A stretch of DNA of 64,000 nt from Favolaschia claudopus (lineage: Eukaryota; Basidiomycota; Agaricomycetes; Agaricales; Mycenaceae). The position numbers were made by a program, and so were the translations under genes. Position 1 is the stretch's first letter. Every line of letters starts with the position of its first letter. The notes beneath the pieces are model-generated. The model was not told the DNA's origin and did not search any database. It worked only from the letters and a program-made list of their open reading frames with translations. Below are positions 1-12,520 of the stretch, piece by piece. The stretch lies in NCBI GenBank assembly GCA_037176885.1, contig JAWWNJ010000158.1:310001-374000 (forward strand), given 5' to 3'.

Positions 1-55
1 GAGATTGTTTGAATATTACTGTAGATATATTATCCCTCGCAGTTTTTTGAGTATA

Positions 56-779
56 CAGTCGTAAACTGGGAAGCGCAACGTAACGTAGAAGAGCAACACG
101 CATATTCCGTACCCGCGGACATTTTGGTGAGCTGGAATTTGCACTCTCCTGCCACTTTTGAGGTCGCTGAATTCAATGGACCACTTTTTGGAGCCTAAAA
201 ATTACTTCCCTGGGCAGAGTGGGAGCGCAATTTGTCGAAAATGCCCAATTTTGGAAGGAAGTTTGTGATTTCCCCCAAACCTTTAAACATCTCCATAGAA
301 AATTTGGCGCATAAAAAGTCCCTACAGACCATATCTCCCACCAGCAACAAATTTGGACTGAATAGCTTCTTTAAAGGACTAGAACCAGCTGGTTTGTTGC
401 TGATTTTTGATGTTTTCAGCTGAATTGTGAATTTTGCCTTGCAATATAAACACCACCTGGTGTTCCTATGCATGCTTAATTTGAGTTATGATACTTCTAG
501 GGTCTAAATATACACGCTCTAAGTTGTGGCGACCTGCGGGGACGGATTCTAGCTTTGTTTACTGTTGTAGCTCTTCTACGTTATTTGGCCCATTTGGGTG
601 GAGCCAAACTTTGGCCCTTGAACTCACTCAAAACAGGCTGTATCGACCCCGAATTTTTGACGAATCTGCAGAACGGATGCGGGGGCTATTACCCTAGCAC
701 AAAAAACTCAGGGTTTTGGTGCTTTTTCATCGAATAATCCGCGGGAAAGCTAATCGTTGCGCTTCCCAGTTTACGACTG
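56..779. mobile_element. TA-flanked inverted-repeat element (Tc1/mariner-like, non-autonomous)
   Basis: A 25-bp perfect terminal inverted repeat beginning CAGTCGTAAACTGGGAAGCG lies at both ends, each flanked by TA (54-55 and 780-781). TA duplication and a CAGT start are usual for Tc1/mariner elements. Only short unrelated frames lie inside, so it is non-autonomous. A diverged relative of the right end is at 33361-33470. Confidence 0.8.
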
Positions 780-1055
780 TATCTTACTTCATAACTACAG
801 TGGGCCGCAGAAAACAATGCAACAAGGCGTTTCGAGTCATTGGCGTGGTCTCTGGGCTCAAGCAAAGTGCAGGACATGAAATATGAGTGAAATGAAGATT
901 TTTTGAGCCAACGACCTAGTTACCATATATGGTAATCGAGCCACAGTGAATTTTTCAATGTGCTTTTTCACACTCCTAAAGGTGATCTCAGCCATATCCT
1001 ACTTTACCTCGATTTGAGCTCGTAATAACCGCTGCAAGATGGCCATTTTGGCCTA

Positions 1056-1756
1056 CAGTCGGATATCTCATAATGCATGAGGTCAAAATGCATAAACCTC
1101 ATTATGCATCGACTTTTGGTGTCCACCGACTTGGTAGGCTGGGATTTTATGCATTATCCTCATAATGCCTATTGCATAGGGTGAAGAGTGCATCTATGCA
1201 TTTTGAAATCGCAAAAATCGTACAATTTGGTGAATTTTACCGCTCTCAGGACCAATTTAGACATGTTCCGCACCCTGAATACACAGCTGTGTCATTTTTA
1301 CCCCAAAATTTAGCCAAGTTCCTTGATCTGCTGGTTATCCTATACTTTAAAAGAGCACGGCACAGCCTCAGCGCCGGAAGGGAAATTCACCCCGTGACTT
1401 TCTGTCAAAGCCTGAGAATCCCCGCGGCGACGCGCGCCGGCGAGTGCAGCGAGCGGCAGTGCGGCGCCGTCGGCCTTGAAAGCAGCAACTGAGTGCAGGT
1501 CAAACATTTGAAGGGTCCTGAGTGGCAAAGCCACGGGTCCCACAGCTCGTTACAGCTAATGTTGATCATGACAGGCTCCCGGCAACTTCCACGTGATTCG
1601 GTGTTCGCCGGACTACCATATATAGTATTTTCGTGACAATGTCACGCATGTCACCTAGTGTGACATTATGCAGAAATGCATATTGCTCATTTGTTGCTCA
1701 TAATGCATAGGGTTTTGGGGGTCCACGGGCCTTATGCATTATGAGCTATCCGACTG
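1056..1756. mobile_element. Second TA-flanked inverted-repeat element, with nested repeat
   Basis: The left end reads CAGTCGGATATCTCATAATG and the right end is its inverse with one mismatch; TA flanks both ends (1054-1055, 1757-1758). No transposase frame is inside. The dispersed repeat at 1339-1550 is nested within it, so this element is the older of the two. Confidence 0.75.
1339..1550 (+). repeat. Dispersed repeat family starting CCTATAC, copy 1
   Basis: About 210 bp, GC-rich in the middle, with the core GTGACTTTCTGTCAAAGCCT. Other copies are at 24375-24600, 30313-30430 and, inverted and near full length, 49201-49430; a 23-bp fragment of the start is at 22852. No coding capacity or clear Pol III boxes seen, so the class is unknown. 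Confidence 0.7.
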
Positions 1757-1758
1757 TA

Positions 1759-2717
1759 CTCTAAAAATGCCAAATTTGTTCCAAAAATGGCCTAAATGAC
1801 CATCTTCATGCAGGCATACGGGCTGAAAGCTGCGCGAATCTAGGTCAAGTAGCATATGACTGAGGTTGTGTGTTGGAAAAATCGAATTTACCTGACCAGC
1901 CCAGATAAGGCCTTGTCAGGTTGAATCAGGCTGTCAATAGGACACCAATGACATGGTAGGTTCCTTGCCTTTGTCCATTGTCGCCTCCCTCTGAAAGTTT
2001 CTTCATCTAGGAAACTCGACCCTTTGTGTATTGTTATCGGTACGTACTCTTCTCATTCGTCTCCGACCGTATTGACAGTTTTCAACAGTTTTACCATACT
2101 ATCGACTCCGGAGAACTCTCTTTCCCGTTGTACGTCGTCTTCTCATTATAATCACTTCTCATTTCGACTGATTGCATGTAGGCGGAGCCCATATTTTTCA
2201 AGTTACTCAAAGACGATGCCTTTCCTGTCTCCTTCTAACAGTCTGTCTCCTCAGCAACCTCAACTGCTTCCCCAACGACGATAGTAGATTACGTGGGGAC
2301 GATGGGGCGCGGCGGCGCTGTGGTGTCGGGAGGAGGTAGGGCGAGGTCGGTAGCATGTATATAGCCTGCCTGTAGTAGTAGTAAAAGTGGTCCCACAGAA
2401 AGGTTTGCATGGATCTTTCCTCAAACTCTGCGGGACCAGATTTCCTGATTTGGGCAGGAAAAGGGCGCCATTACGAGAGCATTGGCAGTACAGTCGGGTA
2501 CAGTAGGCTCAATATGGCCTTATAAGGTTTGGCGGGCGCCCTTATAAGTAAGGTCGTAAGGTTGTGCAACGCCTTATATGGCTTTTTCGATTTTTCCGAC
2601 ACGAAGCCGTCGAGCTGTTCTTCAAGCTCAAAACCTGAAGCTGATGGTGGTTGGGAGGAATCACTTGAAGTGATATTATCAGCACCTGAAGTGCCGCTAC
2701 CAGACGATTCAACATCT
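1759..2717. other. No gene recognised; LINE insertion flank
   Basis: Around 1870-1945 are TCAGG/CAGGT-type short repeats like those near 10090-10200. At 2560-2717 the minus strand reads an open acidic, serine-rich stretch that ends at the G tract; it may be the old target gene of the LINE insertion but was not recognised. Confidence 0.4.
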
Positions 2718-2760
<43 letters not shown>

Positions 2761-3217
2761 TGTATTATACTCGCGCGGTCCACAGTCTGAACAGCGAGTT
2801 TACGGAAGACAAACATGTAGTACTGTGCGGGTGTCTATCCTTACAGAATTCTACAGGATGCCAACCGAGCACAACATCTTTCCAGGGGGTACGATCGCGC
2901 AACGCAATCAGGGAACTGGCCGGCCGCTTGTATGGCAGGACCTCTGGTTAAAACCCGTAGGACCTAGGGGGAGTTCTCTCCCCACCAGGTATAAATCCCA
3001 GTGTCCACCAGTAACCCAATGCAATCGAACGTCTTCCCTTTGCCGATGCATGCACACCACCCGCTGACGCGAGCCCAAGGACTTCTGGGTGGTAGGGTGA
3101 TTTTTGATTTTTATTTGAAACCACCAGAAAACAATAAAATCCAAAAATCGGCACGTTGGCGCACATAAGAAGACCAAAAGGGAAACCAGGTACAAGCCGG
3201 TGGTATGATTGGTGAGT

Positions 3218-6200
3218 CTATGACGCCGATGAAGATGGAGGTGGGCTGACCAGCAGCATTGGTGTGGCGTCGTAGATTCGAAGAATATTATAGGCCAGTT
3301 TAGCAAGGATCGGCGTAACTTCCCTTCTTGCCAGAACAGTGCGGAAAAAAATCCATCGCATCGGTAAAGGCACCTTTGAACTCCGGTATGGTTGTATACA
3401 ATCCTGCCAGAAACTCCTCCCGAATTTGCATGACCTCTGGATGATCACAAATAAACAGGGCATGGGCTTCATCCTCCACGGCATCGAGACAAAATCTACA
3501 TTTCCGCCATTCCCTCGGGACGATGGCTTTTTCTCGTTTCCTTCCACCTGCGGCGCTCCACGGCGAGACTGTGGCTGGACAGAACAATGCGTGTGAGGGC
3601 GAGTCGGTGTTGCCGGTGTTTTGACGCGCAGATAGTGCCGAAACTCCAAGGACTTTTTGACCAGTTTCCCGGAATCCTTGTCCATTTCGAGCCTGCCAAC
3701 GAAGAGATCCGGTGTTTTGACGCGCAGATAGTGCCGAAACTCCAAGGACTTTTTGACCAGTTTCCCGGAATCCTTGTCCATTTCGAGCCTGCCAACGAAG
3801 AGATCCTTTGTTCGTGACGAATTTGCAAGTTCGTGATCAATCCAGGCTTCCATGGAATGTTTTACTTGTCTCATGGCCTCCTCCACTGTAGCAACTTCCA
3901 AGGGACCAGAAATATCCAGTTTCACCGGCACGTACAGTTTCGAAAGGATGATCCGCAAGTCGTTGATCCAGGAAATCTTACGCTGTCGCGCCAAATTAAT
4001 AGACTCCTGGAGTGCGTTCCACGCCGGTCTATCTTCATCGAGCTTGAGCCAGTAGCACAAATTTTTGAGCGCCAGATATACACGTCGATAGCGAATTGGC
4101 CAGATCCCTGTCTCTGAAAAAAGCACGGCTTTCATTGAACGTGAGCCGATACCAAGCATTCGGCGGAGGAATTTTAATTGAACTTTCTCCAGGAGATTGA
4201 GACTCTTCTCCTCCATGTCTAGGCAAACTTCGCATCCAGCGGTGAGATATGGATCCACACGAGCCATGTACAGCGTTCGCAAATCCCAAACAGGCATTGA
4301 ACCAACAAAACGATGCAGCCCGAGATTGTCGTTGGCGACTTTCGATGCCTTCTTTGCCTTAACAATGTATTGTTCGCGCCACATGAACTTGCATCCCGTT
4401 TCAAACCATATACCGAGATACCGTGCTTTTTGATCCTGTTGAATTTGTTTCCCAGCCATGTGGAAGATTGGATTGAACCTCTGGCGACGTCCATAGATTT
4501 GGCAAAGAGATTTTGGGATCGAAACCTCGCATCCGTTGAGATCAGCCCAGTTCTGAGAATCGTTGAGGTGAAGCTGGAAGCCTGGCGGTGAGGTGGAGGC
4601 CGTCATGACATCGTCCGCGTGCTGAACTTGATTTATCGGCACCCCATTTAATCGAATATCATCAGGATGGATACTCAAAACGAAATCCGCCATGAACAGA
4701 TTCCAGAGGTGCGGTGATCCCGGATCCCCAGTTAAAATTCCCAGCAGAGATTCAAACTGTGGTCCGTATTGGCCATCCAGACGAACGATGTAGCGGATGC
4801 GGTCGTACAGACGTTTCAACCACTCGATCATCGGACCCGAAATACCAAGGTTTGCAAGTTTGAGCCAAAGTGTCGGTCGATCCGTCCCCGGAAAAGCGTT
4901 CTTAAGATCCAGATATCCAACGTAGAGAGGTTTGTCCATTGCCTCCGCCTTATCTATCAAGCATAGCAAAACAAACGCACTGTCGTTCGTTCGAAGATGC
5001 GCCTGGAATCCATTCTGTGACGGTGGGATTGCTCCAATGTCTTCAGCGCCTTCGCGGAGGCGTCGGTCGATAATCAAGGTCAACATTTTCAACATACAAC
5101 ACTCCAGCGCAATCAAACGATAGCCTGTTGGGTCCGTCGGGTCCTTGTCCTTCTTCAAAATGCCGATGAGCAACGAGATCAGCCATTGTTTTGGAATTTC
5201 CTGATTTTGAAGGCAATACCGGAAGAATTCGAGGAGGTTCTCATTTGGAATTTGGAGGCAGTCCTGGTAAGAAAAACCATCAACGCCCACCGCGGTGTCC
5301 AGTCCATGCTCGATGATGTGCTTCTTCATCAGTTCAATTTCTTCCAGGCTAATCTCACGGGTATACGATTGGCGCGGTGAGTTATCAGCCATGTTACCCC
5401 TTAGCTCCCGCGCCATACGCTTGTTAAAGGCCAATTGTTCTGAATTGAACGTTGCTGGGATCTGCGGTGGATAGTTCAATCGATCTTTGAACTCATCCGA
5501 AAGATCGTCGAGTGACACCTTCGCCTTCCTCGGACGAGGATCTGTGCGTCTCCGAACAAAATCCCAAAATTCCTTGATTGTTTTGCAGGACAAGAGCTCA
5601 GCCCTAAGACCAGCTTGTAATTGGTGAACCTTTGCCCGTCCTCGATGAGTTTCTGAGTTTGAACCATCTGTTTCAGGGTTATCATCCCAATTCTTCCACG
5701 GTTTCGGCCGTTCCGGCGAAGTTTCCTCCAACGCAGTCGTGACTTTACATTTTTCTGAGATTCCAGTCGAGCTATGTCGAGAGGAACATAAGATATCATC
5801 TCCTACACCCGCTTCGAAAACTGTCGCCGATTCTGGGACTTGCAGAGGTGCCTTCGCCAGCGCGTAAGCCTCCCTTCTCAGCTCATTCGGCGCCTTTGGA
5901 TCGGTGTAGACGAAAGTTGTTGAGCCATGACGTTTCGCCAGCAATGAGACGGTGCTTTTGAATAAATCTCCGTTAGGGCCAGGCCAACCAATCGACATTT
6001 TCTTTGCAGCCGCGTAACATAGTTGACGGATGACCATTTTTGATGTACAGAAAATCACCAGAGTTTTGTCAGAGTCCACCTTGCGAAGCGCTTCGTGAAC
6101 ACCGTAGATCCGGCCTCGATCGGCGGTTCGATTTCCGGGACCGGGGACCTTGAAGCACGTATTGGACGAGGATCCTATTCCAAAACAGACTCCAGCGCCG

Positions 6201-8152
6201 GCTGACTTTGTTCGAACTTTCCCCGGTGCCGCGCCCTCAATATATACCTGTATAGGTGGAGACTCCGTAAGTATTGGGCCGTATAGTGAATGCAAGGCCT
6301 GTTCGGGTGTCTCTCGTGAGTCCAGTGTTGCGCGGTAAAGATTGTCAACCTCGTTATTTCCAGTGGAATCAGGGGCAGGTCCCCGGGGCTGCGTAGTTGA
6401 CGCTGAACGCGAAATAGCCGAGCCATGGAGCGCGACACAGATACGAGTATGATCCGACCAGTCATCTTTAGGATCCGGGGTGGGGCATTCAACGTGGAAA
6501 CTGCGAACGAGCGGGAGTAAAGATTCCGAACCAAAGGCGTAGTCTATCGTAGATTGACCAGTAGGTTGATGAGAAGTGTATCGGCCCGGGGAAGCAGTCT
6601 CAAGGAGAGTCCCATTCAAGATACATAGACCACAGTTGTCGCACTCGTCGAGAATAGCCCTACCACGAGTGTTTTCGGTGCCATCCGATGATTGCCTTGG
6701 CCAATTTTCTGTGAATTTGTTAACCTGTCGTGATCCCGTTCGCCCGTTTATATCAGTAAGAAGGAGAACGGGCTTTTCGGTGCAAGGGCTACAAATCGCG
6801 ACAGTTTCCCAAAGCTGTTGAATGGGTTCAACATCGGTCCAGCCTTGCCATCGAGAAGTTTCGGGAGGAATATACGCGCCAATCAGCCACATAGAGCCCA
6901 AGTCCAAGACGAGAATGTCGGGCGAGCTGAGGCGAGATTTGGTGAAAGTAATATCGTCACGGATGAGAAGAGCAATTCCGCCGCCGCGACGTTCAGTCTG
7001 GAGCCTGGGTTTACGAGGAAGGGAAACAAGCAAATAACCTTTCGGAACATCCGCGGGGTCCTCTTCGCCAGGCAACATATCCGTTTCGGCAAAGAACATT
7101 ATGTCGTAAGGTGCAAGTAGACCGTGAAACTCAGGACTGGTCAATTTCAGGGTGAAGTGATGGTGTATATTCCAGTACATAATGTTAACATCACCGTTAC
7201 CGACTGCATGGATACCTTGATCAGTTTGTACGTCGCCCGTGGTGCTCGTAGTGGCCATATTTCGCGCCGATGGCCACACAGAATTTTTCTCAGGTCCAGT
7301 TGAGGGATCGCCTCGACTCCAAGTCATCGTATTTCCCGTGGATCGCTCGATTCCGTGGTCATTGCTGGAGTTCGGCACATGATTCGATATATTTCGAGCA
7401 TTCGGCGGCGTGTCTGGAAGGGTCGCCACATAGAGTGCACGTTCGGGCCCGAAAACCGGAGGAAAGGATATCGACAGCCGGTTCCAATGTTGTAGCGCCT
7501 TGGTTTGTGAAATGCCATAGAAAACGCAAGCGTAGAACAGGAAATGAAGCGCCATCAAAAACGGAGAAGCCGGTCCGAACGTGGCGGTTGTCATGCGGAA
7601 GGGCCCGGAAGGATACCCGACTTTCCCGAATGTCGTCCAGCATGCCAGCGAAGCCTCGTCCCTCGACGAGCAAAGGGGGGGTGAGGGCCGTGCGCCTGAG
7701 TCAAGATATCCGGTACTGAATTTGGAACGAGAAGTCTCCCCACCCGAGGTTTCAGACAGCCATATGTGGGGTGTGAGCGTCGCCAGTTCCGTGCTGTCAG
7801 GTAAGCCGTCCTCTCCGTATCGGTCCAAAGGGGGGCCATAGACGTCCAGGAAGGGGTGTGGGAGTTCCCTGGTGGCCCTGTGGTCCAATCCTGGGTCCAA
7901 GGGCGGCTCACAGCGGTCCAAAATACCGAATTCCCGGGTCGGCACACATACACGAAAGTCGACGATTTTCCTCCAAAGCGAGGTGAAAGTCCACGAGATG
8001 TCCGTCCAACCAATCGGGGTCCGCATTTCCGGTAGAGGTTCGCGTCGTTGGCCAGGTACGGTGTTGCTTTGTGAAGTTTGAGAAAACGACATGGTCGTGT
8101 GGGTCAAGGTAATTCTTTGTAACACGCTGAGTGTGAGAGGGAGGAAGATCAT
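3218..8152 (-). pseudogene. LINE pol: endonuclease, RNase H-like domain, reverse transcriptase (frameshifted at the C-end)
   Basis: 1644-codon frame. An APE-type endonuclease occupies about residues 320-575 (motifs WN, AET, DING and SDH near 567). An RNase H-like fold follows at about 634-766. Reverse transcriptase spans about 930-1230, with LDLKNAF near 1080 and HADDV (the YADD box) near 1178, so its acidic residues are present. The C-terminal part is broken: a 96-bp tandem duplication (3613-3804) repeats 32 residues, and the cysteine knuckle CRFC...C lies in another frame at 3300-3587, so at least two frameshifts separate it. In known LINEs RNase H normally follows the RT; here it precedes it, and its acidic residues look replaced (VYIEG, CTSK). 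It copies LINE RNA at a nicked target site when active; this copy is probably dead. Confidence 0.85.
3613..3804. repeat. 96-bp tandem duplication inside the LINE frame
   Basis: Two identical or near-identical 96-bp units start at 3613 and 3709. The length is a multiple of three, so the frame is kept and 32 residues are repeated. Confidence 0.9.
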
Positions 8153-8198
8153 CGGCGTTTCTCGACGGAAGCAAATCTTTGATCGCCGCTTTCTCCTT

Positions 8199-10092
8199 TC
8201 AGCTTAATTCAGCCTTTGCTCTCTTCTCCTTCACTCTCTCGCTGCGTCTGGATGGCTCCGTCCCGTCAGTGTCTGACACCGATGAAACGGGATTCAGATT
8301 GAATTTGACTTTCCTAGGTGTACTCCCGCCCTCCTTTGGGGCCGTACTCGTGGCCTTTGACTTCGCGTCGGACCCAAATTGCTTTGACTTCGCGTCGGGC
8401 TCGGAAGGCTTTGACTTCGCGTCGGCCGCTTGGGAAGCCTTCGACATCAAACGAGTTATCCTATCGCTTGATAAAATCATTGCCATGCCCTCGATTCCAG
8501 CAAAAACCGGCATGGAAATCGATTCTGTATTTAAATTGTCGTTGTTGACGACGTCGTGGTACGTGTATTCAGATCGGGCACGAACCGTCCCAGGAGCTTC
8601 GTTTGAATAGATCCGTGAAAGGGTATCCGCGAGGACGTTTTCTGACCCAGGTACGTATTTCACTTCGAAGTTAAAACTTGAAATTTTCCCCATCCAGCGA
8701 GCTTGTCGCCCTGACAAGTTCTTTTGATTCAGAAAATGAATCAAGCCTTTGTGGTCGGTTACCCAGATGAATTTACATCCCTGCAAAATATCCCGATGAC
8801 GGAGCGTCGATTAAACCCCGGCAAGCATCTCTATCTCGTGCACCGGATAGTTTTGCTGAGCCGAATTCAATTTAGCGGAGAAAAATGCAGCGACCTTTGC
8901 ATTCTTCCAATCTGCTCCCTGGCATACGACGCCAGCTAGTCCTGAGCTGCATCCATCAGAGCTCTGCTGCGCGCAGCACAGCACGCCGTAACAAGCCAGA
9001 TCTGAGGTGCGTCTGGACTATAATCCAACGCTTTGCGATGATGATCGCGTACAGCAGAGATCTCATTTTTGACATCCTGAAATGCCCTTTGGTGCGTATA
9101 ACCCCACCGAAACGGCACTGAATCGCTAGTTAAACTGTGAAGAATACCCATAGGAATCCGCGGCTTAGGCGCATCATCTGCAAGATATCCACTTGAACCG
9201 AGGAATCCACGAAGTAAGTCGCGATTCGTCGGTGTTTTCCAGTTCAATACTGTGTCGACTTTGTGTGGATCCATGCGGATGCCCTCATCGTCGACGATTC
9301 TACCCAGAATAATCAACTCAGACCTCAACAGCTGCAATTTGTGAGCGCTCAAATAGAGCTTTTCTCGCTTGAGTATGTCAATCACCTTCTTCACATGTTC
9401 GATGTGTTCCTCAAGGGTATTTGAGTAGATGATGATATCGTCAAGATAAACGTCCATAAAGCGACCAATGTAATCGCCAAACAGGGCGTTTGGTAAGTCG
9501 CCGGAGCATTACAGTCTCCCTGCTGGAGAACCAAACTAACCATGTTGCCGTCAGGTGTACTAACTGCCGAGCGTTCAACATGTTCAGGTACGATACGAAT
9601 CTGTTCGTATGCGTCTTGTCCGTCGATTAATGACCTGAATTTGCAGCGTGAAGCTCGCCGCAATATTCCCTCCATATCCGGGAGCGGAGAAGTCATCTTC
9701 TTTGTATTAGCATTTCGAGCTCGTAAGTCCACGAGAACTCGAAGCTTTAATTGTTCTGATTTTACCTTGGGAATCAACAGCATAGGCGCCGTATTCCCCG
9801 CGTTGGTGACTTGCCAACGCCCATTCTTACGTTTCTCATCCCACAACGGTCTGAGAGCTTCTGGGCAGCGCGATGGTCGCCACGGCAGGACCTTATTCTC
9901 GTCAATCAGAGGGATAGTATGGTTTATTGCTCGTAATGGAGGTAAGCCTGTCTCCTCTGCAGATTTACAAATAGGTTTCGCATATTCCATCAACTCATCC
10001 CGTGCTGCCTGTAGCACATCTTCAGCCAGGAGCGGCTCATAATATGCCGGAAAATCCGAAATTGACTGGTTAACATGCTCGCATATGCGCAT
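8199..10092 (-). pseudogene. Ty3/gypsy pol remnant: reverse transcriptase and RNase H
   Basis: Three collinear pieces on the minus strand. 10092-9391 has the first half of RT, with LVDLRARN and LIDGQDAYEQI; 9457-8936 has YLDDIIIYS (the YxDD active site) and the connection domain; 8786-8199 has the end of RNase H (TDHKGL, LADTLSR) and a linker with three DAKSK repeats coded by about 30-bp units. They are joined by a frameshift near 9430 and stops near 8800-8935. Gag, protease, integrase and LTRs are not seen. The coding strand matches the LINE next to it, and the pol stops just before the LINE 5' end. Confidence 0.85.
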
Positions 10093-10335
10093 ATCAGGGC
10101 TGATCAGGCCGCCAGCTCAAAGGGGGGCTGGTCAGGTTCAGTCAGAGGTCAATAACCGCTGACCAGCCTGACGGAGCCTGATCAATGCTTGTTAGTGTTT
10201 ATCAGTCGCGTCAATAATTGTCGCGCTCGCATCCCTACGGCGCTTGTCAGGGATCCTCCCGTTACTAACGTAACGTGGTGTTCAAAATTTGTATCATTGT
10301 TCCACCTTAATAATTTGGACAGTGTAAGCCGTATT

Positions 10336-12520
10336 TCACATCTGTGGAAGCCACCCCCTGCACTGAAGAGTTCCGCACTTGCAAGGCGTTTGATTTCTCT
10401 TCCGCTTGAGTATCTTCGATCTGGACTTTTCACGATACTTTTTCTCAGCAAACTTCTTCGCCTCCGAGGGGTCATAGTCCAGGGTCAACTCCGCCAAAGG
10501 CACTATATTCTGGGTCGCTACAAACGCAAGGGTGTAGGGAAGCGATTCCTGTAATTGTATTCGTTAAAAAAAAAATAGAGATATTGAACGCGCAAGGCAA
10601 TCACATGCGCTGATCCACGTGCCACCGTGATTATGGCAGTGTTGGGCGAGCAAGAGTGACTGTTGTTCGACTTAATGATCAGGGATTGTTGGCAAGGAGG
10701 CGAAACACAAACTTGATATATCGCGTCCAATTTCCTCGGGAAAGAAGTTAGCCGTCCATGCAGTATAAGTACAAGGAAGTCAAGTCGTCTTACCACTGCG
10801 AAAAGCGTCTACACTATACACAAGAGACGGGTCTGCGTCCTGCGGTTCATCCATGTCTAACTGGAAGATGTAAGCGGCGTCGGCACCTATCAACTTGCTT
10901 GCCGTGGTGCGTGATCTGAAGACACGAGTCAGTAACTTGAGAGCGAGGGAAATGTTTGAAGGACTGACATAATTAGTCTGTCGGTAGAATCAGTTTGATC
11001 CAGGAATCCATCGTCGAATATCAAACCCTGTATAAAGACCTAGCACTTGGCCACGCACCAAGGGAACAGCGCTGCGCGCAGCCCACCCTCTTTCGGCCGT
11101 TTTGAATATCTCAATCGGAATGGTGCGGGGAAGTTGCGTCACGCGATTTTCACAGCTGCTTGCGGCGGAACAGTCCTACAGAAAAGTGATGGTGCTTGGT
11201 TCTCAAAAAAGCGGCTTCGAGTAAATACCTGACCACATTCAATAATGATCTTGCAGTTTGTGTCGAAGGTAAACAATCCCTTCGCAGGTTCAGTACCTGT
11301 GTCAGTCAGCATTCAGGTTACACAGAGGTAAGTACCTCATCAGTGAACGCGGAATGCCTTCCTATGCATGGCATAGTTTCGGCCTTTGGTGGATTCGGCA
11401 CCTGAACACTGCTGGAACCCCGCATAGTAACCGCGCACTGGTACTCTATTATGCCCCAACACACCTTAAACAGTCCTTTTCCAAGTATGTGAATAAGGTG
11501 TTGATATCGGGCGGGACAGGTTCGTGGTCAATTTCATTGATAAAAGTGATTTTAGCATTCTCAGGGACGCCTGATTGCCGAGCAACCTCGTTCCATTCGT
11601 CGGCTATGACTTGGGCGCTATAAAATGCTTGCTCGCATAGAATAAGAGAATAACACAGATAAACCCACTGAGCATCCACAATTTTGGTTGGGACCAACGC
11701 TGCTGCGTCTTCTGAAAATGCTGTGAATTTCCGCTTCGATGGTGTCTCAGCGGTATCCAATGATAGGCTACGCGGCCGCTTGTTTGCGTCTCGGAATGAA
11801 TTTGATGGTTTGCCAGCCAAAGGGCGCACGACAGTGCCACTGTCGGGCGGTGCGTGCTGGCTTGCGGTGAGAGCAGCATTGTCCGCTACAGTGTCATCAA
11901 CGCGATTTCCTCTTCCCGCGAAGCCACGGGCCGGCAACCTTGAGACGGGCGCAGACGCGATAGGCGGCGAAGCGTAGATGCTTCCGATTGCTGGAACCCC
12001 GTTGTCATTTTCGGGGAGTGGCAGACCGGAGGAGGCCTGTTTTGAATCTGGCAGCTTGGAAGCCAGCGGTGATGTAGGAGATTTTTCCGGGTAAACAGCT
12101 TTTTTCCTCTTGCCTTCGTTATTCGACGACCGCTTTCGGTTTGAGCGACCAAAGGCGGATACGGTGCCCGCCATATCCGTCGCGGAAGGCCCAGAGGAGG
12201 CACCTTGGGTCGCATTTTGGGGTTCTGCCCGAAAACGTTCAACCAATTCCGGCGCTTGCCTGTAAAACACATTTAGCTGCTTCAAGTGCCCGTGCTGCGG
12301 ACTTACACGTCCTCTTCCTTCTTCCAATCGTCGCTCTCCGGCCCGTACCCTTTCCAACGCACCAAAAAAAATGTCTGTGTGTGCTGAGAATGAAGAACGG
12401 ACAGAAGAAAAGATCATGTCCCACTACTCCGTTTCTGACCTCCTCTCCCACAACGGCATCAAGCTCATAAGGTTCCGTATCACTTTCGGGTGGAGGCGTT
12501 CTCCCCTTTCGACGGCCCAT
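10336..12520 (-). CDS. SUV39/Clr4-type histone H3 lysine-9 methyltransferase (chromodomain + SET)
   Basis: Predicted 530-aa nuclear enzyme that would transfer methyl groups from S-adenosylmethionine to H3K9 and bind methylated H3 by its chromodomain. Exons: 12520-12428, 12374-12307, 12259-11669, 11617-11465, 11411-11336, 11279-11229, 11175-11027, 10915-10794, 10734-10713, 10659-10605, 10548-10336; every junction keeps frame with GT...AG. Chromodomain residues 18-65 (VRWKGYGPESDDW); proline/serine linker to about 245; a partial-looking pre-SET (ECGQDCS..SCENRV); SET with RGW 373, YTG 392, GNWTRYINHSCSPN 435-448 and DYD 484; post-SET CKCGTLQC 516-523 completing the zinc site with C445. Motifs are intact, so it may be active. 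The 51-nt intron 11668-11618 is optional in frame (547 aa without it). The pre-SET has fewer cysteines than usual, so one junction there may be wrong. Confidence 0.88.

Larger units (their letters stand above)
2718..8152 (-). mobile_element. LINE (non-LTR retrotransposon) with apparent poly(C) tail
   Basis: The element runs on the minus strand: a long pol frame (8152-3218), about 458 bp of 3' untranslated DNA, then a pure tract of 42 G on the plus strand (C at the element's 3' end) at 2718-2759. The last 300 bp before the tract recur at 19379-19647 beside a 48-G tract in the same orientation, as expected for a 5'-truncated LINE copy. The 5' end lies next to a broken gypsy pol, so the LINE may have inserted there. 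No clear target duplication was found. Tract plus UTR being part of the LINE is inference. Confidence 0.65.

Noticed and set aside
195..877. Several frames of 60-90 codons
   Set aside because: Overlapping on both strands inside a non-autonomous inverted-repeat element, with no conserved motif.
2529..2951. 140-aa plus frame with a polyglycine stretch
   Set aside because: The glycines are translation of the 42-G tract, and the right part is the LINE 3' UTR read backwards.
11449..12417. Single-exon 322-aa protein
   Set aside because: It starts in intron sequence and misses the chromodomain; the spliced methyltransferase explains it better.
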